Shown here: positions 21,481-33,690 of the stretch, in pieces
Layout: each line of letters begins with the position of its first letter
Position numbering within the stretch: position 1 is the first letter of the stretch
From: Trema orientale
Lineage: Eukaryota > Streptophyta > Magnoliopsida > Rosales > Cannabaceae
Direction of reading: 5' to 3'
DNA: 64,000 nucleotides
Assembly (NCBI GenBank): GCA_002914845.1
Contig: JXTC01000155.1
Span: forward strand, 235,136-299,135
Notes under the pieces: model-generated
Databases searched by the model: none
What the model saw: only the letters and a program-made list of their open reading frames with translations
Told to the model about the DNA's origin: nothing
Translations under genes and position numbers: made by a program

Positions 21481-24400
21481 GAATAAAACTATGAATGAAC
21501 TATTTACCAAATCTTAAGTAAGCACTGGTGTGGTACTTGCTAATTATTCTCCAAATAATGTTAGTATCAAGAAAAATGGTAGGTGAATGCTATGTTATTG
21601 GAAGTTGTAAAGAAAGAATCAGATAGAAGAGATAGTGAAATGACAAGTAAAATTTTAGAGATTTGTGACAGCTTACTTCTTTTGGGAGAAAGAGGTACTT
21701 ATAATGGCATTGTGGTCCCCTTATTGCTAGGATTAATAGCCATGTGTCCCTTTGAATAGTGGAGTGAGTCTCACATGCTACTTGTATGAACAAAGCTTGG
21801 TAGGAATCCATATATTGACTTAGGTGTGCCTAGCTTTTGGAGACCAGTTGGAGAATACACTATAAGGAATATTCTTTGTAGTCAGATTGTATTTGATGTT
21901 TTACCTTGGTTAGATCCATTGAATCAACTCATAGTGGTCAAATTATTTTATGCCATTTCTACTAAGATGTTTCCTAATTCTTTGAAGATTAAGCTCGCTC
22001 TATATCTTTAAATGAATGGAGCTTACTTTCATCCAACTAAGGCATATGTGTGTCTGTAAAATTATTAAGTACATTACTATCTAAGTCCTTTAGACTAGGA
22101 TCGAATTGTTATAACCCATGGTATTCAATGGCTTGTCACATGTTGCTTTCTCCTTGGGTGGGGAGAAACCCCAATGTTTACCTCCTAAGTTTATGTTTTG
22201 ACTTGCTTGATCGAAGCATAAATTTTCCTCTAGTGTGATCAAATTACGATTAGATAATGCTGACATGGCTTCAGTTTTTGGACTGAAGGGTGATTATTGG
22301 GTTCACAAAAATTTTTCAACCATTGTAGCGTGATAAATACTAATGTGTAGAGTGTACGGAGAAGCAAAATATCACTTTGATTCCTTCTTCCCTTCGTACG
22401 TTCTAGTTACGTGCCCTGTACTTAGCGCAATCTCATTTATTCATTCGATATAATGGCCCAAGTGAATTCTTACCTTTCTAGTGGAATTGGAAAGATCTTT
22501 CTTTAGGGTTTTGAATTAGTTTTCAGATCATTCGATATGTGTCCTTTATTTTGATCAAGTGACCACGATTTCTCATGGTTTCAGGCCTATAAATACCCAT
22601 GCTTCCGCTTAAAGATCACTTTTGCTTATTCTTGCTTCCAACACTCAGAAAAATTTTAGGATTTTTCTATCGCTTCCTTTCCTTCTTTATGGATCGTAAT
22701 TTCTTATTGTGTTCTAGGATTTCAAAAGTATTATTCGACTGGAGTTTGAATTTCTTTCACACTTATACCCGCTTCAGAGTCGGGAAGATTCTTTCATCTT
22801 AAGAGCCATTGCTTTCGATCTAAGCCTTTACTTCGAGATTTTGTAAGTTATCAATTTTATATTGGTGGGGTTTCTCTTGGGCTTTTGGGTTATTGGGGTT
22901 ATTTTTGTAGATTCTTGCCTCTTTATATGCTTGTATAAAATTTTTTGATTACTTCTAATTTTTCTTTTCTTTTTTCATTCATTTCCTTGTGTTGCAATTT
23001 CTAGGTTGGCAAACCTTTGAACATTTTTCGTTCGTGGTTAGTTTCTCATGTGGTCAAATTTCGAGGAGTATGGACCCAATAAAGATTAGTTTAAGGGGAA
23101 GGTGGGAAAAGTGAGGCCACTCAGAAATTTCTCAATATGTTCTGGATATAGTACAACTAGACCTCGTCTTGGCACCAATTCATGATCTCATTACACCCGA
23201 GAATGAGTGCGAGAGCAAGGGCAGTGGGAGTTGGTGTTTGGGCCAATGATAGAAATGTCGATATCATTTTAGATGTCGGAATTTGATTTTATAGATAATA
23301 TCGATGACAATATCAATGTCAAAAATATTTTGGAAAATTATAGAAATTTATCTTAAAACACAAATTTTTCAAATGAAACTTTAAGAAATTGATGTTGCAT
23401 AATTCATACTAGTTTTTATTCAGATAATCTTATATGACAATAAAATATGCGTATGTAGTAGGAAAAACGATTGAATTTTACTTCATAAAATAATTTTAAA
23501 ATTAAAATACATATCACATTATGTTATTGAATACATTTCATATTAATAATTTACAAATTATAAATGGTTCTAAATTACAATGATAATGTATAATATTTCA
23601 AATTTATTTAATACGAGAAATGTTTCTAGGAAGTTAAAAATCATAAGTGAAATTCCTGTCAAAGTCTAAATAATATTTTTCCTAAATTATTCTTCTTGAC
23701 TTTTTATGAATAGTTGTTTATGTGCTATATATATATATTGACTGATCTCTGCCTTCAAGTGTTGCAGATATTCTAATTACAAATGCTATTAGTCATATAA
23801 TTTTACCCACATGTTATGGAGAAGAAATTATGGTGCGTTTGATAGAGGATTCGAATCCTATTCTATAAATCCAAAAACAGTTTTGTAGAAAGTTGGAAGG
23901 ATAAAAAAAAAAAAAAAAAATTAATTCTGTCGAAATTTCAAAATGTCACCGATAATATCTATAAATGTTTCGATATTAGCATTTTTTTTACTGATATTTT
24001 ACCGACATCGATATTTTCTCAATACTATTTTTATAAATACATGGGGAAAAAATATCTTTCCTCATAATATCTATGTTGATACCTAAAAAAAAAAGATAAT
24101 GTCACAGTATACTGTCGAATGTCACAACATTTTAATCTATGGTGGATGGTGATCAAGTTGCACATCCGGTCATAGGTTATGACCTCGATCGATTTATTTC
24201 GACCATAATGAAGGACCTCTTTGCCAAACTGTTAGCATTGTAATATTCGTAATCATATAAATCTTATAACTTGGGAGGAGGATAAAGTACTTATCCGACC
24301 ATTAGATGCATGCATAACCCTCTACAGGGGATTTTTCAGAGTCGGGATTTAATTGCCCTTACACTTATTCCTTAATGATACAATTCTCGATGCAAGACAT

Positions 24401-24718
24401 GCCCATCCTAGCTCCACCCTAATGGATGGATGATGCTGGTGGGTTAAAGGCGTGGTCAGTTGATATAAAGGTCATCCGTCATAATACCAATTTAAGAATT
24501 CTCTCCATGGACACGACTTGTACTATTTCTAAGAATTTCCTTCGAGATCGAATATTCCATGAGATTATTCCCTAATAGCAAGTCAACCTGATTCCAATAA
24601 GGACTGGAAGTACGAATGGTTTTAGGATCAGACGTCTTGGGAGGATCTGACAGGCCCTCCATCCCAAGAAGTACAAAGACCATTCTAACCATATTTTAAC
24701 TAGGTCGACAGTAGTTGG
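21481..24718 (+). other. Decayed transposon-like region
   Basis: Contains scraps of plus-strand coding sequence broken by stops (about 21690-22240; for example GTYNGIVVPLLLGLIA and YIDLGVPSFWRPVGEYTIRN). They resemble the plant-mobile-domain or gag-like proteins carried by plant transposons, but I cannot assign them securely. A promoter-like block occurs at 22588-22600 (CCTATAAATACCC), followed by a CT-rich leader, as in an LTR. The stretch 23270-24140 is rich in repeated GATATT/CGATAT words and is probably another old repeat. No intact gene. Confidence 0.35.
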
Positions 24719-26330
24719 TGTTGGAATATTTGCCCTAAAAAGCAGATTTTCAATTATATCCTTTGAGTATAAACAACTTTCTCTTATATGCAATTATGAT
24801 ATTTGCTAGATTAAACTATCTTAGTTGAATAGTTTATTAATCTGAAAAAGATTCCATGATTTTGCTTGTGTATAAAGAAACAAACATGATTAAGTGTTAA
24901 TTATGGGGAGACTTGTTCTTTATTTAAGTCTAAATGAACTAGTTCACAATCTATAAATAAAGATGGAATACTTTATTTACTATAGGTTGTAGTTTTTGTC
25001 TATCTCAACGGGAATGATGTGTCTCAAATCATTGAAGTATGTGACTTCTGATAGAAACACTAATACAATATAAACAAGTTATGTGTATTGAACTGGACCA
25101 GGCAATATAAAGAATTGGAGTGCCGTAACTCAATTCTTATATTACCACATACTAGCTCTTAGCATGTAAATTTTAATCCTTGATGTTTGATTGGACTTGC
25201 TTTCATGGGTTGTAGCCTTTTGATTTGTTAAAAGACTAACCTCTATGAAATTAGAGGTGAACTCTGGCATATTGGAGGTTATGGCTTATGAATTGATGGG
25301 AATACCAAATAGTTAAGGACACTATACATTAATTCCACTTTAGGTTCTTTCAAGATTCATGGAATAATTAAATCTAAGATCTTAGTATTCACTTTGTGAA
25401 TTGGTTGATAATTTTGTCTAAATGGCCATTGAGAACAAAATTATCAACAACATTATTCCTTGATAGAAAGACGGTAACTTAAAGGTAAATAGGTGTTGGA
25501 GGGGTATTACGGTAATTTCACCTATCCAACTATGGCATTGTATAGAGATTTTATGTGTGGTATAGAATACGCTAGATAGATCGGTTAATCAAGGTTAGTT
25601 GATTAAATCTCTGTAAAAGGCATGATTTCTATTCTAAGAGTACAGTATTAGGCCTTTAGTAGAGTGTCCTCTTTACTAATAATATTTATATAAATACCAT
25701 AATAAGAGTTATTATGTATTTATCATATTATTGGAGCTTAGATTAAGGTCCATTGTCTAACTCAATAAAGCTTATTAATTGGTCAGCGGTATTTGTAAAA
25801 TTAGTTTCATGAAACTGTGTAAAATAATGATTCTACACAGAAGTTGGTATTTTTATAAATAAGTTACATGTGTTGGACATATTTATAAAAATACACCCAA
25901 AGCCCAAATTGGAGAATAAGCCCAATCCTAGTTGGACTAGGGTTAGTAGTTTTTGGCCTCATATATATAAGATACATGAGAGAAAAAATAGCACAGTAAC
26001 TCTAAGAGAGCTACACGCATAAGGTATAGAGAGAAAGAGAAAATTCGGCCAACCTAAGGCTAGAGAGGAGAGAAAAAGTTTCCTGCAATCTCACACTCTC
26101 ATCTCACGTCCTAGTGTTCCAAAAGATCAAAAAGATGTTCTTGATCGTTCTCCAACGAAGGATTCAACTTGGTGCCCACTCACTTAATCAACCAAGAGCA
26201 AGAGCATAGACAAGAAGATCTAGAGTTGGAGGTTTGATCACCATCAACAAGGAGATCAAGAAGGAGCACGCTATAAGAGGTAAACCCTAATCCCATCTCT
26301 AGGGTTTGTGCATTTAGATTTGATTTATGT
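24719..26330 (+). mobile_element. Copia-like LTR, second family member
   Basis: Starts TGTTGGAATATTTGCCCTAA and follows, with many substitutions and indels, the minus-strand LTR at 30076-31747: shared blocks include CTATCTCAACGGGA, TGACTTCTGATAGAAACACTA, TTGAACTGGACCA and GTGCCGTAACTCAATTCT. The right end is uncertain; a similar GATTTGATTTATGTTA block lies at about 26317. No internal region adjoins it, so it is a solo or truncated LTR. Confidence 0.65.
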
Positions 26331-27060
26331 TATACACCATGGTAAAAGTGGTCACCATAAACAAGATAGCAGAGGCAACGAAGAACTGTATGTATTCGGC
26401 TGCAAATCTGACCCTCAAATACACTAGGTGGTACTCGCTTAGTTTTCATAGAAGGGAACTACATGTATTCATCGAAAGGTACCTCATTCAAGGAAGGCTA
26501 TGGCTTCACAGAGAAGAGCCATTACCATCTCGATGCCTTCATCGTCATATTCTGAAGAACCATCTCCAACTACTTCATATTTTTCTAGTTTTGACTTTTT
26601 AAGAACTGGCGAGGATGATCAAAGTTTATTTTTTATGTGTGCTCAAGGGGATAAGATAGGCCACATATAACACTATAGTTTATAGTTATAACGTGATATT
26701 TAGTCATTTTTCTTTTGCTTACGTGTAGCATTTGTAATAGCCGATATAGGAATCTTTTTTGCAGTGTACGATTCTAAGAAGAAAAATAGCCAAAAACTAT
26801 CATTCGATCAATATGAGGCCGATAGTAAGATTAGCAAGCTTAAGGAGAAGTTAGCATCGAAATCTATCTGGGCTATAGCTGAGGTGAGAAAGTTTGTGCA
26901 GGCTGAATTCATGACCAGTTTTGAAAGGTCCGACATTTATTTGAGCATGTATATGCTTGGGGTAGATAAAGTTAAAGAAGAGCTCGATGAGACATACCTA
27001 AACTTTGACTTTTCTAATATCAAGGTTATAAGTTCTATCGCCATACGATGATATCAATGA
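26331..27060 (+). pseudogene. Fragment of a transposon gag-like protein
   Basis: The frame at 26764-27051 reads RKFVQAEFMTSFERSDIYLS, then YMLGVDKVKEELDETYLNFD, then stops. This coiled, charged end resembles the C-terminal part of gag or plant-mobile-domain-like transposon proteins. An upstream Ser-rich frame (about 26500-26590) may belong to the same protein. No start and no intact domain; the assignment is by general character only. Confidence 0.35.
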
Positions 27061-28029
27061 GTCAACCCATTAGGTTAATGAAGGGCAGCTCCCCTCTCTG
27101 ATCCTAGCTAACATGATTGTGTCTGTGAATCTGTCTAACCTACCACTAATCCAAAGTAACATTCATCCTACTATATGAGATTTCCCCTTGTATGGGTGTA
27201 ATTTGTAATAATTAGGTTTATTTTTGGGATCTAAATAGATGGGTCGTTATTGTAAATATTCAGAATGATATAGGTGGAGTTACTTCGTTGGCTTTTCTTA
27301 CTCTTCTCTCCCTTAAATGATTTTCTTAGTTCTTCTTTTCAATGCACCCATATATGTATATATATATATTTGAATGAACGGATGAGTTCTTCTATATACT
27401 TATTCGTATATTAAGCTTTTCTATTTTTCGAAGGTACACATATATTGTATGCTTAGATCAAGCATATGAATAGTATGCTTGTAGGTATGAATGTTTATTT
27501 ATTTTTTTTATACGCTCACATTTTTCCAAATCTAGAAGATGCTATATTATTTTACAGTACTCTGGTGATCAGGACCACTTAGAATAGTTGTCCATTCCTT
27601 CGCTTATTTCGTTTTTATTTGATCATTAATATAATGCCTTATTTGAAGTAATTTAGTATAGGCTGTGATTGGATCTTACATGTGTCTTAGAGATCATTTA
27701 TTTATTCGATAGCTTATTGTTTCTTTTACTTTCTTTTGTAATCGGTTCATATGCTATTTTTAGTTTTGTACTCTTGTAGTCAAAACCATTGGCGCGGGTT
27801 ATCATAATATGATTACCGACATCTATACTAATATTCACTATCCTTACTCTGATTGTCAGACCTTAGCTTTGTATCCTAAACATTAGAATTATTAATGTGT
27901 TTATATTTCTAACATCCTTTAATATGTGCTTCCAAAACCGTTAGATAATATAATAATTTTGAAAGATCCTAAATCCAAATGAGATGTAATAAAATAAAAA
28001 TTTTTAAAAGTCATGCCAATTAAAATTGA
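27061..28029. other. AT-rich spacer
   Basis: I see no gene, RNA or clear transposon end here. A (TA)n tract lies near 27355-27370. Confidence 0.4.
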
Positions 28030-28432
28030 GTGAGTTCATGCTAAGTGTAGAGGTATCATATCCTACTGCCCCTTTGTTTCTTGCTAAAAAATAATTTTAA
28101 GGGAACAAATATGACAAAATATGATTTTCATTGAAATACTACACTTTTTAGTTACTTTATTTGTTGTGTATTCTTGACAAAAGTAAATACAATCGATTTC
28201 ACTAATAATATTTTCTCAAGTGCTTGATGAAGATATCAAAATGCTGAAAAAAATAGAATAGCAGGGTTTGGCACCGCAGCTCCAGCTCTCAAGTCTAGAG
28301 TAGATTTAGTAGTAATCTAGCACCACAATGCTAGGAAAAATGGGAAACTAGCTCTTTCAGTACTTTTGCCGACTTTTGACGTTGGAAAACTACTTTAGGA
28401 CGTCTCTAAGTCCTCCTACACTATAAAAAGAC

Positions 28433-28433
28433 A

Positions 28434-28475
<42 letters not shown>
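28433..28475 (+). repeat. CT microsatellite after a TATA box
   Basis: About 20 CT units with one interruption start a few bases after CTATAAAAAGACAT. By position this is the start-site region of the surrounding LTR promoter. Confidence 0.7.
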
Positions 28476-28739
28476 ACAGAAATATTAAATCCTAGACAAT
28501 CATAAACACTTAGAGGCTAGAGAGAGAATCAAGAGGAGAAGAAGAACTTGAAAACCATTTTCAACATTCTATTCCTTTCTCCTTCCTTTATCTCTTTTGT
28601 TTATTTATTCTAGCATGATGTTTTTATTGTTCATTCTTGTATACATGCTAGATTAGATCTAGGTTAGGTTGAGGGTGATTTCAAAGCCATATATATAATT
28701 ATTATGTTAATTTTCCAGATTTTATGATTATTAATTATT

Positions 28740-28978
28740 GGGCACCAATCCAGTAGGTATTTTTTTTTTACCTATGCATAGGTATCAATTAGGCCAATTA
28801 AAAATTTTTTTGCATATTTTTTATATTAAAAATAGGAGAGAGAAAAAGCATTAATGATGCACGTCTTTTCATGCATCTCATTTTAGCCGTTAGATCATTG
28901 TTAGATGATGATCCAACGGCTAGAAAAAAAAATACCTACACATAGGTTAAAAAAAAAAAACCTACCGGATTGGCAACC
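28740..28978 (+). mobile_element. Mutator-type MITE, copy 1, 9-bp TSD
   Basis: 239 bp, flanked by the perfect 9-bp duplication TTAATTATT (28731-28739 and 28979-28987). The ends are inverted: GGGCACCAATCCAGTAGGT at left against CCTACCGGATTGGCAACC at right, followed inward by poly-T/poly-A and ACCTATGCATAGGT. A 9-bp TSD is the Mutator (MULE) signature. A related element in opposite orientation lies at 50098-50339. Confidence 0.85.
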
Positions 28979-30075
28979 TTAATTATTCATTCAAAGTTAT
29001 TATGCTTCTTCTATGATTACTAGTTTATGATTTCTATTTTGTTTTGTTTGGATGTACAACCAATTGAACATGATAGGAATCTATTGTTAGTTTAGATTGT
29101 TTGATCCATAATTGTCTTATAATCTATCTATATGTGGCAAATTATAATTAATTAAATTAATGTCAAAGTGGTTTGTTGACTTTAATGAAGAGCATACTCT
29201 AGGTTAAAGATAATCCGAGCTTATATGAATATTATCTGGGCTCAACCTATCTTTTTTTACTTAATACTTCCATTAGATTAAATCTAGAGAGCTTGTTCTA
29301 GGTTGTTTGAGTGGGAAGGGACTAGGTGAAGAGCTTGTTTTATCTAGCAATAATTTAACGAAAGATTAGGATAGAACAAGTTTATGTGCTATCTACGGTT
29401 GGTAATTTTGATAAGTAATTGATTATAAAGTTTGATAATAGATCTAATATAATTGTCTAGAGGTGAAAAATGATCATTTGACCTATTTTATTGTATTGTT
29501 TTCATTGTTTATTTATTTTCAGTTTTGTTTCATTATTATAAAAACCCATAAAAGTAAAAAGATTGATAGCTTAGAAATTAGACCATTTCCTCGTGGGATC
29601 GACCCTTCTTGCCACTATACTAGGTAATTCTAGGTTTTTAAAGACCATACTAGATTAGTGATAGGAGGTTATAAATTTTAATTTGATTTCGTTGATGAGC
29701 GCTTTCACACCACTGGCAGCTCATCTACCCAAGCACCCTTCAATCTCTCCTGTTTTTTCTCCAGGTTCTCTTTTATGGTCTTATTAGGTGCTTTGACCTA
29801 GCCATTTGTTTGAGATAGCTTGGGAGAAGAAAATAATTTATGAATTCCAATTTTCTCAAGATTCCTTTAGTCTTGGATTATCAAAATATTTGACATTATC
29901 AGTCAAGGCCAAGTAGGGAAGTTCAAACATACATATGATGTTCTTGAAAATGAAATGGGTGTAGTTTGCCTCAACAATCTTAGAAAGTGGGCTCGGCTTC
30001 AACTCACTTAGTGAAATAGTCTATGGCAACAATAGTAAACTTTGCTTGTACATGGCCTGTTAGAAGTGGTCCGAT

Positions 30076-31747
30076 ATAATGGAAATTCCGAAAACTAAAT
30101 TTCCGAAAAACGATTTTACCGAAAACGATTTCTGCAGTTTTGTAAACATATCAAGAACGCAGCGGAATTGGTATTTTAAAATTTTTCTTGAAACTTTACA
30201 AAACAAAATAAACAAGATCGTTGATCTAACATAAATCAATCCATAGATCTTGGTTTAGATAAAACCTGGAAGCACTTCACAACCATTGAGCCTTCCCGTC
30301 TATTCTCTAGAGCCCGTTGAATGATCCGGTGTGTAGGTACCTTCTTGATTTCCAACGAGAGATGAGCGGACGATCCGGAAGACGCTCTTCCTTCTCCTTT
30401 GATTGCATGTTTACATCCATGGGTATCTCTCCCTCAGTGGCTATGAACGAGCTCGGGATTTCTCCCGCGGTAGCTTGTATCTCTCACTCTCTCTTTTCAC
30501 TCTCTGTTTCACGCCAAGCACAGTTTCTGTGCATATAGTAGGCGTGTAGCTCTTGTGTGTAGGCTTAGGAGAATTTTTCTCTTAAGTACTAGAGAGATGT
30601 AAACCCTAATGGGCTTATTGGGCTCAACTGACCATCCAATTAGTATTGGGCTATGTGTGAGCTAGACAGGGGACCTTATGGATCCAAATAGTCTAAGCTC
30701 TAACGGGCCAACTGTCCACAGGCATAATTAACTCTTAATTATGACTGGGCCTTCTCCATTAATATTGGGGCACTCCACTATAAGCCCAATATTGCACTCT
30801 TAGACTAAATGTCATATATATTCTGTGAAGCTAATTAACACTTTAATTAACTTGATCCATTTAGCATATACTATACCTGCAGATATACCCCCGATGCAAT
30901 GCCGTACTAGTGAGGTGAAATTACCGTATTACCTCTCTAGTACATATTTACCTTTGAGTTGCCATTTTTCATCTAATGGATAATAATTGACTACGGTGTT
31001 TGTAACTGCCTATACAAACACAGTCAAATTCACAAAGTGAATACCTGGCGCCTGGTTTTTATTATCCAAGTCCTTGAAAAAACTCAAAGTGACATTATAT
31101 GTATAGTGTCCAAATCATGAAGGGTGTTCTCGTCAATTCACAAATCTTATCTTCCAAGATACCGGAGTTCGAACCATATAATCGGAACTAGTCCTTTAGT
31201 AAGTCAAAAAGATAAAACTCATGAAAGCAAATCCGATAATTACTAGGATTAAGGTAATCTTGCAATAGTGCTAGATTAGTGAAAGATAGAATATTGAGTT
31301 ACGGCACTTAACCTCAAATTCTATTTTCACTTGGTCCAGTTCAATGCACTTATAACTTTCTTATAATGCACTAGTGTTTCTATCTGAAGTCAGACACTTC
31401 GATGATTAGAGACTTCATCAATCCCGTTGAAATAGACAACACTACATTCTATGGCAAAATAAAGTATTTCATCTTTATTTACAGAATGTGAACTTTTAAT
31501 TTAGACATAATGAAATAAAGAATTTAGTCTCCCACATGTGAACACTTCACACGATTAATTCTTTATTACTCATTATTAGTCATGGAAACTTTTAGACGTT
31601 TGCATAATAGAAAACAAAAAACATCACATGTATATAATTGGGACATAATATGGAATTTATGAACAACAAATAGATAACACTTAAATCCAATAAATATTAT
31701 TTAAAATGCCAAACAAAGAAACTGCTTTCTAGGGCATATTCCCAACA
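30076..31747 (-). mobile_element. Solo LTR inside gypsy integrase
   Basis: On minus it starts TGTTGGGAATATGCCCTAGA, a start shared with Angela/Tork-like copia LTRs. It ends with an AATTCCGCTGCGTTCTTGAT block and a GGAATTTCCATTAT tail. CGAT flanks both sides (30072-30075, 31748-31751); a fifth base differs (A versus C), so the TSD may be 5 bp with one change. Removing it rejoins the integrase frame at IDL/GPL, which confirms the boundaries. Homologous to the LTR at 24719. Confidence 0.8.
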
Positions 31748-32580
31748 CGATCAAGTCAATTCCTCATTTCACAAATGACACAAACTAATGATTGGATTGA
31801 GATGTTCGAGGTGCTTCTTAAAGTAATGATCAAGCCTTTAACATTTATCACACTTCTAGACCATGTTTATCGAGTCTTGAGTAATTGTCTACTATCAAAA
31901 ACCTTGCATAGGAGCTTTGTGCGTAAGAATCCGAGGCTTATAATGCTTACAACACACTCATTCATGGATTTTCTTCATCATATACTGGGCTTCATCTAGT
32001 CTAAGGCATTGGACGTAAGGAGCTGTATATCCCTATATATCAATGGGCACATGTTCACTTAATACTTGGTCTTTTTAACTTTATTACTATCAGTGCAAAG
32101 CTGCCTGGTGCTAAGATATTCCATTATTAGATCGATCTACGAAAGGATGTGATCAACACATATAATTTCTACTTGTCCCTAAATGCTAGGCTTGGATAGT
32201 GTCTCGATTTGAACTTTTTCAAGAATCCCATTAATGAGCCTGAAGATGAGTGTCGTGGGGCTATTAGCCTCAGCGTTCTCAATCCTCGATACCTTGTAAT
32301 ATTGTACTATATTAGCGTCGAGAGGAGCTCTTCCACTTTTGCTAAGTACTTTATCATGTTTTCCTCTTTAGCCTAGTACTACTAGGTTACTTGATTCACC
32401 ATAAGTTAAGAGTTGTTGAATATCTCTAGGTTGCTAATTAAGAGCTCTTTTGCTAATCTCAACTCCCTATTAAGGTTTTGTTTATAGCTTCATTATTGAA
32501 GGCATTGATCCCAAGCTTTGGGGCATAATTGATTTTCTCTTTTTGTGGGTTCATCATAATGAGTTGACATTCGTTTCTAT

Positions 32581-32886
32581 TTGCATAAAATGATCCATCC
32601 ACGAACAATTGCTAGATATTAGCCTAGTTAGAGAGTTTCCCTTTCGATCTCACAAGGGCTTGGGATGTATTTGATTAGCAGTGATTTACGGCTACTATCG
32701 TAGTTGGATAAGTAAATTCGGCTACAAAGTGATCATTTGCATAAAATGATCCACTCATAAACAATTGCCAGATATTAGCCTAGTTAGAGGGTTTCCCTTT
32801 CGATCTCACAGGGGCTTGGGATGTATTAGGTTAGCTGTGATTTACGGCTACTATCTTGGTTGGATAAGTAAATTCGGCCACAAAGT
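32581..32886. repeat. 156-bp tandem duplication in gypsy RNase H
   Basis: Copy 1 is 32581-32736 and copy 2 runs from 32737 to about 32886, both starting TTGCATAAAATGATCCA and ending ATAAGTAAATTCGGC-ACAAAGT. About ten substitutions separate them. The duplication falls between two RNase H blocks and repeats the end of the connection domain, so it arose after or along with loss of function. Confidence 0.9.
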
Positions 32887-33690
32887 CTGCAAATGCCTGT
32901 CCTTTAACAGTGGTCCTTGAAATGAATTTGATCTCAAATTCACCAAGCTCGACGACCCATAATGTCAAGCGGCCGAAGGCTTTTATAGGACATGTTTCAA
33001 GGGGTGGCTGGTCGAAACCAAGATAGTGTGCACTTGAAAAGTACGGTTGGAGTTTTTTGGCTACTGTTATTAGAGATAAACCCAGTTTCTCAATCTCTCG
33101 GTAATAGGTTTCATCCTCGAAGATGGATTTGTTAACATAATACACAGTTATTTTTTGGCTACACTCCTCATTGACAAGGACTCTACTTACCGTGGACTTT
33201 GATACGAGCATGTATAAAATTAAATCTTAACCTGAGATAAGTTTCTTTAAGGTAGGGATGACACTTAAGTACTTCTTGATTTCTTGGAAGGCATTTTCAC
33301 AGTCTTTCATCCATAAAAGTAATTTATCCATTTTCAATGCTTAAAAAATGGTTGACATTTTTAGTATAATGTGCAATGTATTTATTAAGTGCTGTAATCG
33401 TTACAACTAGACTTTGAATCTCCTTAGTGGTTTTAGGTGATCTTAAGTTGAGGATTGCTTAGATCTTTACAAGGTTCGCTTCGATGTCTCTGTAGTTAAC
33501 CATGAAGTCGAGAAACTTCCTAGATTCGACCCTGAATGCATATTTTATCGGAACTAACCTCATCTTGTATTCACGGAGGATATTGAACATTGCTTTCAAA
33601 TTGTCCACATTGGACCTCTTCAGGCATTTTATCAGCATGTCATCCATATAGACCTGTATGGATGATGTGCTCATATTAATACATTATTCA

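Larger units (their letters stand above)
28030..29717 (+). mobile_element. Probable LTR inserted in gypsy integrase
   Basis: The right end (GCGCTTTCACACCA at about 29717) abuts the minus-strand gypsy integrase frame, which stops matching exactly there. Inside are a GC-rich hairpin-like unit (28262-28280), a TATA box CTATAAAAAG (28421-28430) followed by a long CT tract, and a CTCGTGGGATCGACCCTTCT block typical of plant LTR 3' ends. The left end is a guess by analogy with the LTR at 5948-7505; no target duplication was found. A Mutator-type MITE is nested within it. Confidence 0.5.
29718..33690 (-). pseudogene. Decayed Ty3/gypsy pol, split by a solo LTR
   Basis: On minus, in pol order: reverse transcriptase end (33674-33459, QVYMDDMLIKCLKRS ... 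RKFLDFMVNYRDIEAN); RNase H (33211-32831, YREIEKLGLSLITVAKKLQPYF ... KGQAFADFVAEFT), then LFVDGSFYANRN and NNEA (about 32610-32480); H2C2 zinc-binding integrase region (about 32030-31760, LDEAQYMMKKIHE, NEELT, IDL); then, on the other side of the LTR at 30076-31747, the integrase core (30071 down to 29720, GPLLTGHVQAKFTIVAIDYFTK, NKTIKENLEK, KGAWVDELP). Many stops and frameshifts; YMDD survives but the element is dead. The family resembles plant gypsy polyproteins with an RT-RH-INT order. No gag or own LTRs seen. Confidence 0.85.

Noticed and set aside
30317-30538. 73-codon plus frame with MSGRSGRR
   Set aside because: Lies within the solo LTR on the antisense strand; no family.
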